A stretch of DNA of 64,000 bases, from positions 3,770,501-3,834,500 of the forward strand of contig CP126199.1 of assembly GCA_030272155.1 (NCBI GenBank), written 5' to 3'. Position numbers and translations under genes: made by a program. The stretch comes from Tetradesmus obliquus. Its lineage: Eukaryota > Chlorophyta > Chlorophyceae > Sphaeropleales > Scenedesmaceae. Positions 1 to 10,341 of the stretch are shown in pieces (the first letter of the stretch is position 1; the number at the start of each line of letters is the position of its first letter). The notes beneath the pieces were generated by a model. That model made no database searches. It was given only the letters and a program-made list of their open reading frames with translations, and was not told where the DNA came from.

Positions 1-729
1 CAGCAGCAGCAGCAGCAGCACAGGCAGGAGGTCAGGCAGTGGCACATGCAAATGGATGCTTGAACCGCACAGCAAAGCGGTACATACAGGAGCTAGCGCT
101 ACTCGGCTTGAGCCACATATAGCACTGCACCGCCCAAGTTGCGGATCAGCGGTGCCTCGGCTGCTGTGACATCTCACATCTGACATCTGCACAATATCGT
201 GGCTGCTGCAGTCGCTTGGTTGCTCTTGCTGGAAAAGCGTGTAATTGATAAAATGATTGATTGCAGTCGCTGTATGGACCTGCAATGGCACAACCAGCAG
301 GCCACGCCAGCTCACCCGACAGCTCGCCTTGCTGTGCGCACTTCAGCAGCAGCTGCTGCTGTTGTGTGCTGCAGCGGGCGCAGCTTTTGTGTCGCTGCAA
401 AGCCCACGAATATGTAGCCATCAGCTGCATAGCGCAGCAGCACTGCTGGGCTGGCCCTGCGGCTAGCTGCTGTCCTGCCTGCTGCTGCTTCTGGGTTGCC
501 TGCAGGCAGCAGTAGACACAAGCACATCAACACCCTAGCAGGACAGTAACTAGCCACAACAGCACAGTAATTGAAGAGTAACATGTAAAATGATGGCGAC
601 GTGCGTGGCACGCACAACAAGCACTCGCTGTGCTGCCCACTGCAACATTGCCTTCCCTGCATCGAGCCTGCTGGAAGGTCGCCCATAAGTCACGCACTCC
701 ACCCTGATCGTGCGTCGGCAAATTGAGAG
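1..729. other. left edge, no confident gene
   Basis: The window opens with a CAG run (1-20). Small overlapping open frames exist on both strands (for example minus 312-686), but none has family resemblance or splice support. The part next to 730 is probably 3' UTR of the minus-strand Kazal-like gene. A terminal exon of a gene lying to the left cannot be excluded. Confidence 0.4.
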
Positions 730-1004
730 TCACTCACCACCACGAACTATAGTTGCTCCATAGCACGCGGCCACGCAGGAGTTGAGGAAGACTTGCCCGT
801 CAGAAGCCGCGACGGGTGCAAAGGTGGTCACGCAGCCGTTCTCAGGACAACGATCGCCTCGCACAGAGTCAACTGCAGCAACATATCATTATATCAGACG
901 CTTGGTAGAGATCGGAGACACCTGTCATGGTGCCCGAGCAGCAGCAGCCGCTCACCAGCAAGCAAGACGATTGCAAAAAGCTTCCAGCTCCACCAACTGC
1001 TCAT
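730..1004 (-). CDS. small secreted Kazal-like peptide
   Basis: Two exons, 1004-956 and 872-730, joined by an 83-nt GT-AG intron in consistent phase, give about 63 residues. The N-terminus MSSWWSWKLFAIVLLA looks like a signal peptide (W/K start, then a hydrophobic core). The mature part carries four cysteines in the order C-P-E-N-G-C, then the F-A-P-V and S-D-G signature, then N-S-C-V-A-A-C-Y-G. This resembles the core of Kazal-type protease inhibitor domains (C..C...PV..SDG....N.C...C). The Cys after PV in classical Kazal domains is alanine here, so one disulphide is probably missing. A possible donor lies just before the stop, but the intron it would define is too short (34 nt), so the stop at 732-730 is taken as real. 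Inhibitory activity is inference only. Confidence 0.6.
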
Positions 1005-2630
1005 GAAGCATTCGATTCCAGTCTTATTGGGTGCGATCTACAGCTGAGTAGCCTGCTTCAGGCGAAAGCGGAAGTAGGAGCTTTCGGGGAAGTAGTGACG
1101 GTAAATTGACTGCAAAAACAGCTATTCCATTGCATTTTGGTGTATACAGCTTCTCGTCAGAATACTGGCTTCCCCGGCGCCCCAGCTGTCAAGTCATCGC
1201 AGGCTCACGTCCAAATCGCCCATTTGGCATCTCAGCTGTCAGCTGCACAGCTGTGCGCAAGGCTTCAGCGCACTAACCTGGTGTTTCAGCTTTTAAATGA
1301 TAAGAAAAACATAATACAGCGTCACGAACGCAGTCAGCCGCTCATCTAGCTAGGGGTCTTGACGAGCTCTTGGAAGAAGCTCGTCGGGAATGGCAGTCCA
1401 AGGCCTGCAAGCGGGCCGTTTCATACAAACAGGCAAAATCCAGAAGCTAAATGAAATAGTTGCACTTCTGATTCAAGGCGAAAACGTTGCATCCTGCCCA
1501 GGGCATTCTGGTCATGGGCACTGTCAAAAAGAAGTTCTCGCCGACCAGTTGCACTCGTGAAGGACGTCACACAAGGCGTTTGCGGCCATGTTAGCGAGCC
1601 ATTTCACTATCATCCACTCGTTTTCAGGCTGTACTTGACCGTGCACTTGCACACCCGAAACATGCACTGAGCTGCATGCTGACCGTCAGGCTCAGCCTGT
1701 ACTCTTGGGCATTGAAGAGGCTGCCTGTCGGCCCATGTTCTGACAGAGCTTGTGCTGAGCGCATTCGTTTCACTGGTGCTGATGTACTTTGGTTCTGATG
1801 GTGCTGCAGAGTCCCTGGATCATGAGCAGATGCCAGTAGAAGAGGCAGAGGTGCTGATGGTTAAAGTACCACGCTCCTGACATGCGGGTTCCCAAGCATA
1901 CCCAGAACTCCTGCCTAATTGACAGACCCTTCCCTTCCAAGGCACACTACTAGTACCCTCTAAGCACACCTGCCTGCCGCGTAAAGCGTCAACCCTGACA
2001 AAGGTAAGCCAAGGTCTGCCCCCAAAGCTGCACCAACAACGGAAGATGCACTGCAGCTGTCACATCAATCGCTGCTGCTGCTGCACAGTGCTTGTACACT
2101 GCTTGCTCAGCATCCGCAACAGATACAGACAGAGCGAAAACTGCAGGTCCAGAACAACCCTGTATACGTTGCGTAATGCAGAGCTGACACACAACACACC
2201 CTTGTGCATGATGCTGCACTGCCGCAGCTGCTGCACTGGCACTGAGGCCCGGCACTGCTCCGTGCAACTGCATATGGACAAAGGAACATGCCTGTGACAC
2301 TATTCCAGGCAGTGAGTTGCTGCTGCTGCTGCTGCTGCAGTTGCACAACACCAATAAAACAAAAGAGACAGAACACTCACTCTCGCAACACTCACCTTAC
2401 TGCACACGCAGCACGCAATCAGTGAGCCACACACTACCTCGCAATGAGGATGGCAGGCAAGCAGCCTAGGTCCCAATGCGTACTGCTGCTGCTGCTGTTC
2501 CCCTTGTCGCAAGGCTACCTGCACTCAATCACCACCAGGCGAGACCCGGTAATCGGGACCACCCGCTGCCGCTGCTGCTGCTGCCGCCGCTGCTGCTGAT
2601 CAAGCAAATCCTGGCCATGTAATCACATGA
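1005..2630. other. intergenic, one coding-like fragment
   Basis: No gene could be built here. A plus-strand stretch at about 1355-1450 reads as a coding-like helical fragment (LDELLEEARREWQSK) ending at a stop and contains an inverted repeat (GACGAGCT/AGCTCGTC at about 1358-1382). It has no flanking exon I can support and may be gene or transposon debris. The 2000-2600 part is rich in CTG/CAG and probably includes the 3' UTR of the minus-strand ChlI gene. Confidence 0.35.
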
Positions 2631-4030
2631 TTACTCCATGGCAAAGATCTGCTTGAACACCTGCCGCACCCTGTCACCGTTGTCAATGTCAGCCATGGGG
2701 TCCTTCCTCAGGCGGTGACGCAGGCACAGCGGGATGACCCTGCAGCACACACACAGCACACAATACAGCGTCAGTATCAGCAGCAGGAGCAGCCGAAGTA
2801 TGCCAAGCAATTTCTGAAAAGGCGCTGTCCCGCTAATATCGAAGCTGCTGCTTGACGCAGAACTGTCATGTGAACAACAGTGAAATCACTGCAGCACACC
2901 GCATCTAGCACACCTGTAGATGGCTTCTAACACCACAAGTATCGTGAAAACACGGAGATACAGCAACCATCAATTTAACTCCCGCAACTTTAATTATCAA
3001 CTTATGAAACCGCGCCCACCCTTAAATGTCCTCCACTGCCACCTCGTCCCTGCCCTCAAAGCTGGCCAGTGCCTTGCAGTACACACCATCTTAAACATCT
3101 GTGACTTTCTTCCCCCGCCACAAGTTTGACAAACACCGGACATACCGGCAACATATCATCGCAGCGTTCTGTGAAATCTCGCCCACCTGTAGATAATCTC
3201 CTCCATCACCAACTATCACAAACACCGGACATACAGCAACAACACGATAAAGCACATTTGCTAGCACGCCGCCCACCTGTAGATGTCCTCCACTGCCACC
3301 TCATCGCGTCCCTCAAAGCTGGCCAGTGCCTTGGCCGCCCTGTTGCTCACGATGTCGCCGCGGATGCCGTCCACGTTGAGCTCGGAGCAGATCGCACTGA
3401 TCTTCACTCGGAACTCATAGGGGATGGCCACCGTCTTGAGCCGCGTGCGCGCCTCCACGATGCGCTGCGTCAGGGCACCCTGTGGGGTGCACACACAACG
3501 ATGGCAGCACACCAGAGCGTGGGCTGGCATTCCAGACGACTAGCTGAGAGAGGAAGCGGCGCGCAGCAGTGTCGCTGCTGCTGCACGCGTAGCTTGCGAG
3601 GCCAGTGCTGGCAAATCGCAGTTTATTCAATGTATTGCTGCTGTCAGCGGCTGCAGACGCAGCCATCCCGTCCCACCTGCCTCTCTGCGTGCTCCTTGTG
3701 CAGCTCCACGCGGTACTGACCCAGCCGCTGTCACACACCAAACATGTGCATGCCCCCAACCCCAACGCGCCCGAGAGCACACAACTCCATATCCACATAC
3801 AAACCAGCAGATTAGGGACCCTGTCAATCACACCACAGCACGCCTCAAGCCCCCGGCCCACCTGCTTCTCTGCGTACTTCTTGTGGAACTCTGCAGGGTT
3901 CTCGTCGAATGTGCTGCGCTCGCTCACAATCTGCACGCGCAGCTCTGGGTCCTTCACTGTGCCGATCTGTGCGTGCATGCCGAAGCGGTCCAGCAGCTGA
4001 GGGCGCAGCTCACCCTCCTCGGGGTTGCCT

Positions 4031-4078
<48 letters not shown>

Positions 4079-7000
4079 AAAAGAGATGCTGAGCTTGAGA
4101 AGAGCAACACATGGCATGCGCTGGCGAGTATATGGCAGGGAGATGACGGCGGCACTAGGTCACCATACAGCGCGCACCTGCACTTCAGCGAAGGCCACCA
4201 GGCTTGCCCACTACTGCAGCTTACACAAGCAAAGCAAACAGACCGGCCACTAGCCCAGCTTGCAAGCAGCCTGAAAGAAGGCATACAACTCCCACCTGAG
4301 CCGACCAGGATGAAGCGAGCAGGGTGGGAGATGGAGATGCCCTCGCGCTCCACTGTGTTCCAGCCTGATGCGGCAGAGTCCAGCAGCACATCCACCAGGT
4401 GGTCGTCCAGCAGGTTGACCTCATCCACGTACAGGATGCCGCGGTTGGCCTTGGCCAGCAGCCCAGGCTCAAACGCCTTCACGCCTGCAGGCAGGGGGTT
4501 CATGCGCGGACAATTGTCGTTATATGCACGTGCAAGCACGTAACGCAGGCCGGCAGAGGGCTGATGGCAGCAGAAAATGCAGCAGGTTGGCCTGCAGTGA
4601 GACGCACTGGCTGGCACAAAGCTGGCACATGTGCGCTCAAAGCAAAGCACAGCTGTGACACAAACAGCTACTGCAACCTTCATCAGCTGCAAACTGCAAA
4701 CACATCGCCGCTGCTCACCCTCAGTCAGCGCCTTCTCGATGTCGATGGTGCCGCACACACTCAACAACATTTGCCACGCCAACTGCTTGCGCAACAACGA
4801 ACCAATCAGATCAGCTGCACGCTTGCTACTCACCCTCAGTCAGCGCCTTCTCGATGTCAATGGAGCCGCACACGCGGTCCTCCCTTGCGCCCAGTAAATT
4901 CCAACATATGAGCACACACGCATTGCCAGTCACAAACTGCCGTGCTGCTCACCCTCAGTCAGCGCCTTCTCAATGTCGATGGTGCCGCACACGCGGTCCT
5001 CAGCACCCACTCGATACACCAACACATTAGTATTGCTAATCACAAACAGCCACCCGCCTCACCCTCAGTCAGCGCCTTATCAATGTCGATGGTGCCGCAC
5101 ACGCGGTTCTCTATCGCGCCCAGTGAACACCAGCATATGAGCACACACGCATTGCCAGTCACAAACTGCCGCGCTGCTCACCCTCAGTCAGCGCCTCCTC
5201 AATGTCGATGGTGCCGCACACGCGGTCCTCAGTTGCGCTTGGTAATTACCAACATACAACCACACACGCATTGCCAGTTACAAACTGCCACCCGCCTCAC
5301 CCTCAGTCAGCGCCTTCTCGATGTCAATGGTGCCGCACACACGGTCCTCTGTGGCTCCCAGGGGCAGGTCCACCATGGGGATCTTCATGCTGCCCACGGG
5401 CAGCTCCTCGCCAGCCTTCAGCCGCTGGCGCACCTCCTCACTCATCAGCTCAGCATCAAAGGGGTCTGCGGGGCAGAATTCAAGTCAGTTTTAGTATGCT
5501 GCTATGCTTTGTTTGAGTGTGTGTGTGTGTGTGTCACTGCCACAGCTTCTGGGTAAGCCAGGCATCAGCTGCTGTTTCCCCTGCAGCCACTTCGAACCAA
5601 CAGCCTGCGCTGCATACACATAGTACAGCAGCACGGCCTATGACATCGCTATGCATGGTGATGCACCAACACCCTTGCCACAGACAGGCATGCTGTGCAC
5701 ACAATGCTGCACTACAGGCACCTCAGTTGATGGGGTCCTTGCCACCACATGCCTGCCAAAGTGCCACGTTGATTTGTTTCAGCTTCTATCTGGCATCTTC
5801 TGTCTGGGCAGGTGCAAGCCACGAATTCCAACCTAGACGCATGCACTGCACGAACAGGCAAGCCTCAATCACCTGAGTTGAAGGGGTCCTTTGCCACCAC
5901 TGGCACCTGTGGCAGCAGGTCAGCCAGTGCGCGGATGGTGGTGGTCTTGCCGGTGCCGCGGTCTCCCATGATCATGACACCTCCGATCTTGGGGTCGATC
6001 ACATTGAGGATGAGCGCGAGCTTCATCTCCTCCTGCCCAATAACGGCAGTGAAGGGGAAGATGGGGCGCGCCTGGCCTGCGGGGCGATCAGGGTGAGGCA
6101 ATTTCGCATGTTGAGTACGATGTGGGTGGATGTGTAAGAGAGTCAATTGGGCAAGGTTGTGATGTGTTAACGAGCAGCATAATGCGTGAAGGGGTTGATT
6201 GTGGGATGCAGCATGAGTGAGTTGCCTGAGAGGACATTGGAGCTGGCAGCAACTGGTGATTCATGCAGGCAAACATGTCTTGCTTGCTGACAGTATGTGG
6301 CGTCATGGCAGCGTCTGGATACAAGCAGCAGAAAGGCATGAATGCGGAAGGCTACAGCGGTGTGTGCATAATTTTGCACATGCAAGGAAACCACCATGTG
6401 CTAACAGCAGCATGCAGCGCCCACAACTGATTAAGCTGCAGGGATACGGCATTGCCAGCTGATGCCAGCTAAGCTCAAAGCTGCCCAAGCGCACAGCAGA
6501 TGGCTACTGCAGCGCTCACAATGCTTGCCAGCTTTCACTGTTGTCTGCTGTGGTGTGTGCTCCTGATGTGCTGCGGGTGCTGCTGTCCTGCTGCCACCTG
6601 CTGCATGCTGATTGCAGACAGTGTTCGCATGTCTGGGACGATGTATGGTATGCTGTATCTTGCACTTGCAGCATGAGCTGCTACGCTTCATGCTAGAAAG
6701 CAAGCTGCTGCTTGTTGAGTTTGCCTAGCACCGCCTTTCCGCTGCTTTGATGCCGCTGCAGTGCTGCTGTTGCTGCTGGTGCTGCCGATTGTTCATGTGT
6801 GCTTTGACACATGCACAGGCCAAGCTGCATGCCTGCTGAGGGCACATTGGTGATGCTGCATCCAATCCTGCTTCCAGGACCCCTAGCAGTAGCACACTCA
6901 CCCTCTGCTGCCTGCACTGCTGCTCCGTTCTCAGCCACAGCTGCCACTGCTTGCACTGCAGGTCGCCATCAGCACCAGGAGAACCGGGGGTTAGATCACT

Positions 7001-7216
7001 GCTAGATGAATTCACGTAATACATTCGTTTGTCGAAATCGATGTTTTCAAGCATATCGGGGAGCTTCTCACCACGCAGGTGCTTCCTGGAGAGAGGTGCG
7101 GCAGCCATTGCGTTGCGTGGGCAACGCATTGGTCCCAGCACAAGCCTCATGAAAGGCTTTGCTGCAGCATTCTTTGCTGTTGCAGCGCGAGCTGCACGCT
7201 GCTGTGCGAGTGCCAT
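2631..7216 (-). CDS. CHLI: magnesium chelatase subunit I
   Basis: AAA+ ATPase subunit of Mg-chelatase. With ChlD and ChlH it inserts Mg2+ into protoporphyrin IX in the plastid stroma, the first committed step to chlorophyll. Nine exons with consistent phases: 7216-7072, 6955-6902, 6076-5873, 5465-5301, 4484-4296, 4028-3862, 3727-3677, 3479-3277, 2739-2631; 428 residues. The N-terminus ([16 protein letters not shown]...) is an R/A-rich transit peptide, with a VQA/VAA site across the exon 1-2 junction. Visible motifs are Walker A GDRGTGKT in exon 3, Walker B region [13 protein letters not shown] in exon 5, the [17 protein letters not shown] block in exons 5-6, and a C-terminus ending VFKQIFAME. 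Exon 7 (51 nt) adds 17 residues relative to the Chlamydomonas protein as I recall it and looks like a duplicate of the end of exon 6. An ATG 33 nt upstream (7249) is in frame; 7216 was chosen because it best matches a transit peptide start. Confidence 0.97.
2995..3320 (-). repeat. copies of CHLI exon 8 end in intron 8
   Basis: The exon 8 end and its donor (3277 downward) recur at about 3187 as a short copy and at about 3009-3075 as a longer diverged copy of the block reading CTCAAAGCTGGCCAGTGCC on the plus strand. The intervening ACAAACACCGGACATAC segment is also repeated (about 3130 and 3222). Copies lie only on the intron side of the true junction. Confidence 0.75.
3677..3727 (-). other. 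duplicated cassette exon in CHLI
   Basis: This 51-nt phase-0 exon encodes [17 protein letters not shown]. Its last ten residues and following donor ([15 protein letters not shown]) mirror the end of exon 6 ([15 protein letters not shown]). Over 35 nt spanning the two junctions I count five differences. Both ends have acceptable splice sites, and both inclusion and skipping keep the frame. Skipping gives a 411-residue protein close to the usual family length. Confidence 0.75.
4705..5353 (-). repeat. tandem array of exon 4 end plus donor
   Basis: The 3' end of CHLI exon 4 with its donor (CTGACTGAGG|GTGAG, minus strand) is repeated five more times in intron 4. The last exon-like base of each unit is at 5301 (real), 5182, 5063, 4953, 4834 and 4719, so spacing is 119, 119, 110, 119 and 115 bp. 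About 50-60 nt of exon sequence is recognisable in each unit. Units differ by scattered substitutions, and all six keep the GT donor. Spacer sequence between units is also shared (ACACACGCATTGCCAGT type). Confidence 0.92.
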
Positions 7217-8151
7217 GCTGAATCGAACGTACTCAAATGTTCCGTTCAATCAGACGTGTGAAAAAGACGCAATTGAGGCTGGGCGTGGGGCCACAAGAGC
7301 ACATATCTCTGGAGGATCTCAGACCAGGCAGGAGTAACACACATGTAACACTTACGGGCTGAAAGACAGGTGCTCAGCCTGTCGTTGCATCAAGATTATC
7401 GTAAGCAGTACGCCGCAGAATTCTAGGAGTCTTCCAAGGGCATGTGACATGTTGCTGCTGCCTTAGGCGGCATGCTACCTTCCAGCACTGCTGCTGCCAT
7501 GCCAGGCTGTGTTGCCCAACACTGTCGTGCTGCTGCAGCATATGTGAGTGCAGTGCGCAAAGCCTCCTTGCGCAGAGCATATCAAAAATAATGTATCTCT
7601 TCGTTACAGCCACGGCAGTGCAGAGCACGTGGTTACAGTGCAAAATTTGCACTCCAGCCAGTGCACAGTGGTGCTCGCACTTTGTGCGCAAGCCTTGTCC
7701 CAACCACCAATCAACCAGCAGGCACGGGAATTTCACACTGTGGCTGCCAGTACCCAGGCTGCAGCCACACTCACAGAATTTGCAGCCATTTGATGCAGCA
7801 AAACATTGAACCCATTGACAAACTGCCTGCAGCCAACATCATCTGAAGCTACTACTGCAGCGACTGGATGGTGTTTGTTGAGCATAATTCATTCCCACAA
7901 GCCCACCCTGCCCAGCATACTGCGGATGGTCCAACAACTCACAGCTGAGAAGCGAAATTCGAAATTAACAGTGCACTACTGGGTTTGCAGTGCTTGGCAG
8001 TTGGTTGCAGAACTTGATTGTTCTGTATGCAGCCAGCAGGGACATCATCAAGCCAGTTGCTGGCGTTGCTATTCAAATGTAGGTGTGCATGGCTGGTTCA
8101 CCACTACAATGCTACGCCTGGCACGCTCTTGCAGGATCATTGAGTTTGTTC
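7217..8151. other. intergenic, CHLI 5' region
   Basis: This lies between the CHLI start and the stop of the next minus-strand gene. It should hold the 3' UTR of the Cys/Met-motif gene and the CHLI promoter. I see no clear TATA motif and no open frame with family resemblance. Confidence 0.4.
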
Positions 8152-8407
8152 TCAAACAAACAGCACAGTCGCCAGCACACACAGCACCAGCACAAAGGCC
8201 ACCTGTGCTGCTGCTGCCACCGACCCGCTCCTCGCTGCTGCAGCAGGGGCGGCAGCAGCAGTGGCATTGCCCGCTGCAGCTGACCGGCCATCCATTGCCA
8301 TTGGCTTGGGGGTTGCGCCGCCTGCTGCTGCCGGGTGTGTTGCGCATGCAAACAGGCTGGGGTCTGCTGTGCACATGGTGTCCCACTCCTTGCACTCAGG
8401 CATGTCT

Positions 8408-8449
<42 letters not shown>

Positions 8450-8638
8450 GCAGCAGTGGATGTGGAGAGTACACGTGCAACATGTGTGCTGCACAAAGCA
8501 CCGACATCTTTACATTTCACTCTGCATCTACAGGCAAGCTTTCGGCTAACGTATACCGTCTAACCCCCGCACCACCAGCAGGGGCAGCAGCCACTGCACA
8601 GGATTAACAGCAAGCACTTAGGGACCCAACCCAGCAGC

Positions 8639-8669
<31 letters not shown>

Positions 8670-10341
8670 CGCACCTGGCATCTCGCCGCAGACGCTGCCG
8701 TAGACCTTGAGTAGGTCGCAGTCGCCCCATGTGGCATTCTTCTGCCAGCTGGGCAGGCACAGCTCGCAGCCGGTGTGGGGCATGGACTCACATACCGCAC
8801 GCACCTGCAGGCGCAGATGCAGTACGCGCGGATGTGGTGCATTCACGTCTGGTGTACATTTGATTCTAGACAAGTGGTGTATGTTGCTGCTGTGTTGCGG
8901 TGAGGCCAGAGGTGACACATGCGACAGCCCAGCTTGCAGCAGATTGCTGCAAACTGGGCTATAAAGATGGACAGTCTAGCATGAACAATGCACAATTTGC
9001 GCACCTTCAAGCATTGCTACTCCTAGTGGGCTATGCCACCAGGCTACTGCTGATGAGATCTGTCACTGATCGATGTACGAGGGAGCACTACAAAAACTCC
9101 TGTGCTCCTTCAAAGGTGCGGCAGCCTGCTGTTGTGCTGTTGCATGTGCTCTGTTGCAACACCTTCGCACCTTTTCGTTGATGACCCTTGTTGGCGGCAG
9201 AGTGGTGATGCCTGTCACGTTTGCACACTGCGCGACCTTGCTGCCCTCAGCACACATGCTGTTGAAGTTCGTGCAGCCTGCGCACAATTACAGTCGGGTC
9301 AAATGGCCAGATCCGGCACTGTTGCAGTGTTCTACAGAGCCACACTGCTACAGCTGCAGCTGGCATACGCTACCTGAACACATCCAAACCCCCTGGTATG
9401 TATGGTTAAGACTGTGTGCAGTTCATACGCTGCTGACACATGGCAACCAATCCGCGTGCCTCTGCAAAACACACATCTTCCACCAACTAGCTGCCTTGCA
9501 GCACTTGTGCCTCAGGTTTTCAGCTCTGTAATCACTGTGTATAGATTCAGGTGATAAATCTGTCCTTTTGTATGCGCGTCACCTTTCATTTTGCTCATGC
9601 CTGTGTCCAGCTTGCATATGGTGGCCAGGTGGTTGAGGGGGCTGCAGATGGCAGGGTCCTGTGCACTCACATTGGCTGCACCAGGCGCTGCAGGAACACC
9701 AGGCAGCAGCAGCAGCAGCAACGGATGCAAGAGCAGCCGTCAGCAAGCGTTGTTGTGCGGGTGCAGCGGACCACATTGGGGATGCGGCAGCGCATCTGGC
9801 TTGCTGAAGCATTGATGGCATGGTGTGCAGCAGGGGCTGATGACAGCACGTCAAGTGCCAGTCCTAGTACTGCATCTGCTGCTTTGCTGCTGTGCCGAGT
9901 GGTGCACACGGAGATCACCGCGTACTTGTTCAACTGCAACTGCTCCACCAGACATGCTGCCATCTGTCATTTTTCAAAGCAGACGGCTGAGCTGCAATGT
10001 AACAATAGCATTGAAACTTTGGACGCTGCTTTGTTGCCACATACGTGCTTACCAGTGGGGCTGGTGGGTCCTGCGCCAGAGGCGTTGCATGCTGCAGCCA
10101 CGCTGCAGCCAGCCATGAAAGGCATGGCCGTGCACAGGCTCTTCACGTCTGCTGCTGCGCTAGTCACTGGGTACTTGAAGTTTGTGCAATTGGCGAGGGT
10201 GGGTGTGGTCACACAAGCATCCGGGAGAGGCATGCTGCTACTGTTCATGGGCATACTGTGACCCATATGCATGTCACCCATGCCCATCTGCCCGCTGACC
10301 GCAGCGATCCCGCAAACAAAGAGAGCGATAGCGAGCTTCAT
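8152..10341 (-). CDS. secreted Cys/Met-motif protein, CTR-like
   Basis: Six exons in consistent phase: 10341-10053, 9956-9919, 9658-9583, 9277-9186, 8804-8675, 8405-8152; 292 residues. It starts with a signal peptide (MKLAIALFVCGIAAVSG) followed by a Met/His segment (QMGMGDMHMGHSMPM). Cysteine-rich units follow; CTAMPFMAGC and CGEMPDMPEC both match C-x2-M-P-x-M-x2-C, with weaker variants CESMPHTGC and CKLDTGMSKMKGC. The C-terminal tail (AAQVAFVLVLCVLATVLFV) is hydrophobic, either a single membrane anchor or a GPI signal. A Cys-Met motif of this general kind is known from algal CTR copper transporters of Chlamydomonas. The usual CTR transmembrane core (MxxxM, GxxxG) is absent, so a periplasmic copper-binding or CTR3-like role is inference. 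Exon 2 is only 38 nt, and the exon 2 and exon 4 donors (GTGATC, GTCATC) are weak, so these joins are the least certain. Confidence 0.75.

Noticed and set aside
730-738. Third exon of the Kazal-like gene after a donor at 737
   Set aside because: The only nearby acceptor would make a 34-nt intron, too short for this genome.
4705-5353. Regularly spaced repeats resembling a CRISPR array
   Set aside because: Repeats are about 119 bp apart, derive from the adjacent exon, and lie in an intron of a nuclear plastid-protein gene. Spacers are themselves repeated.
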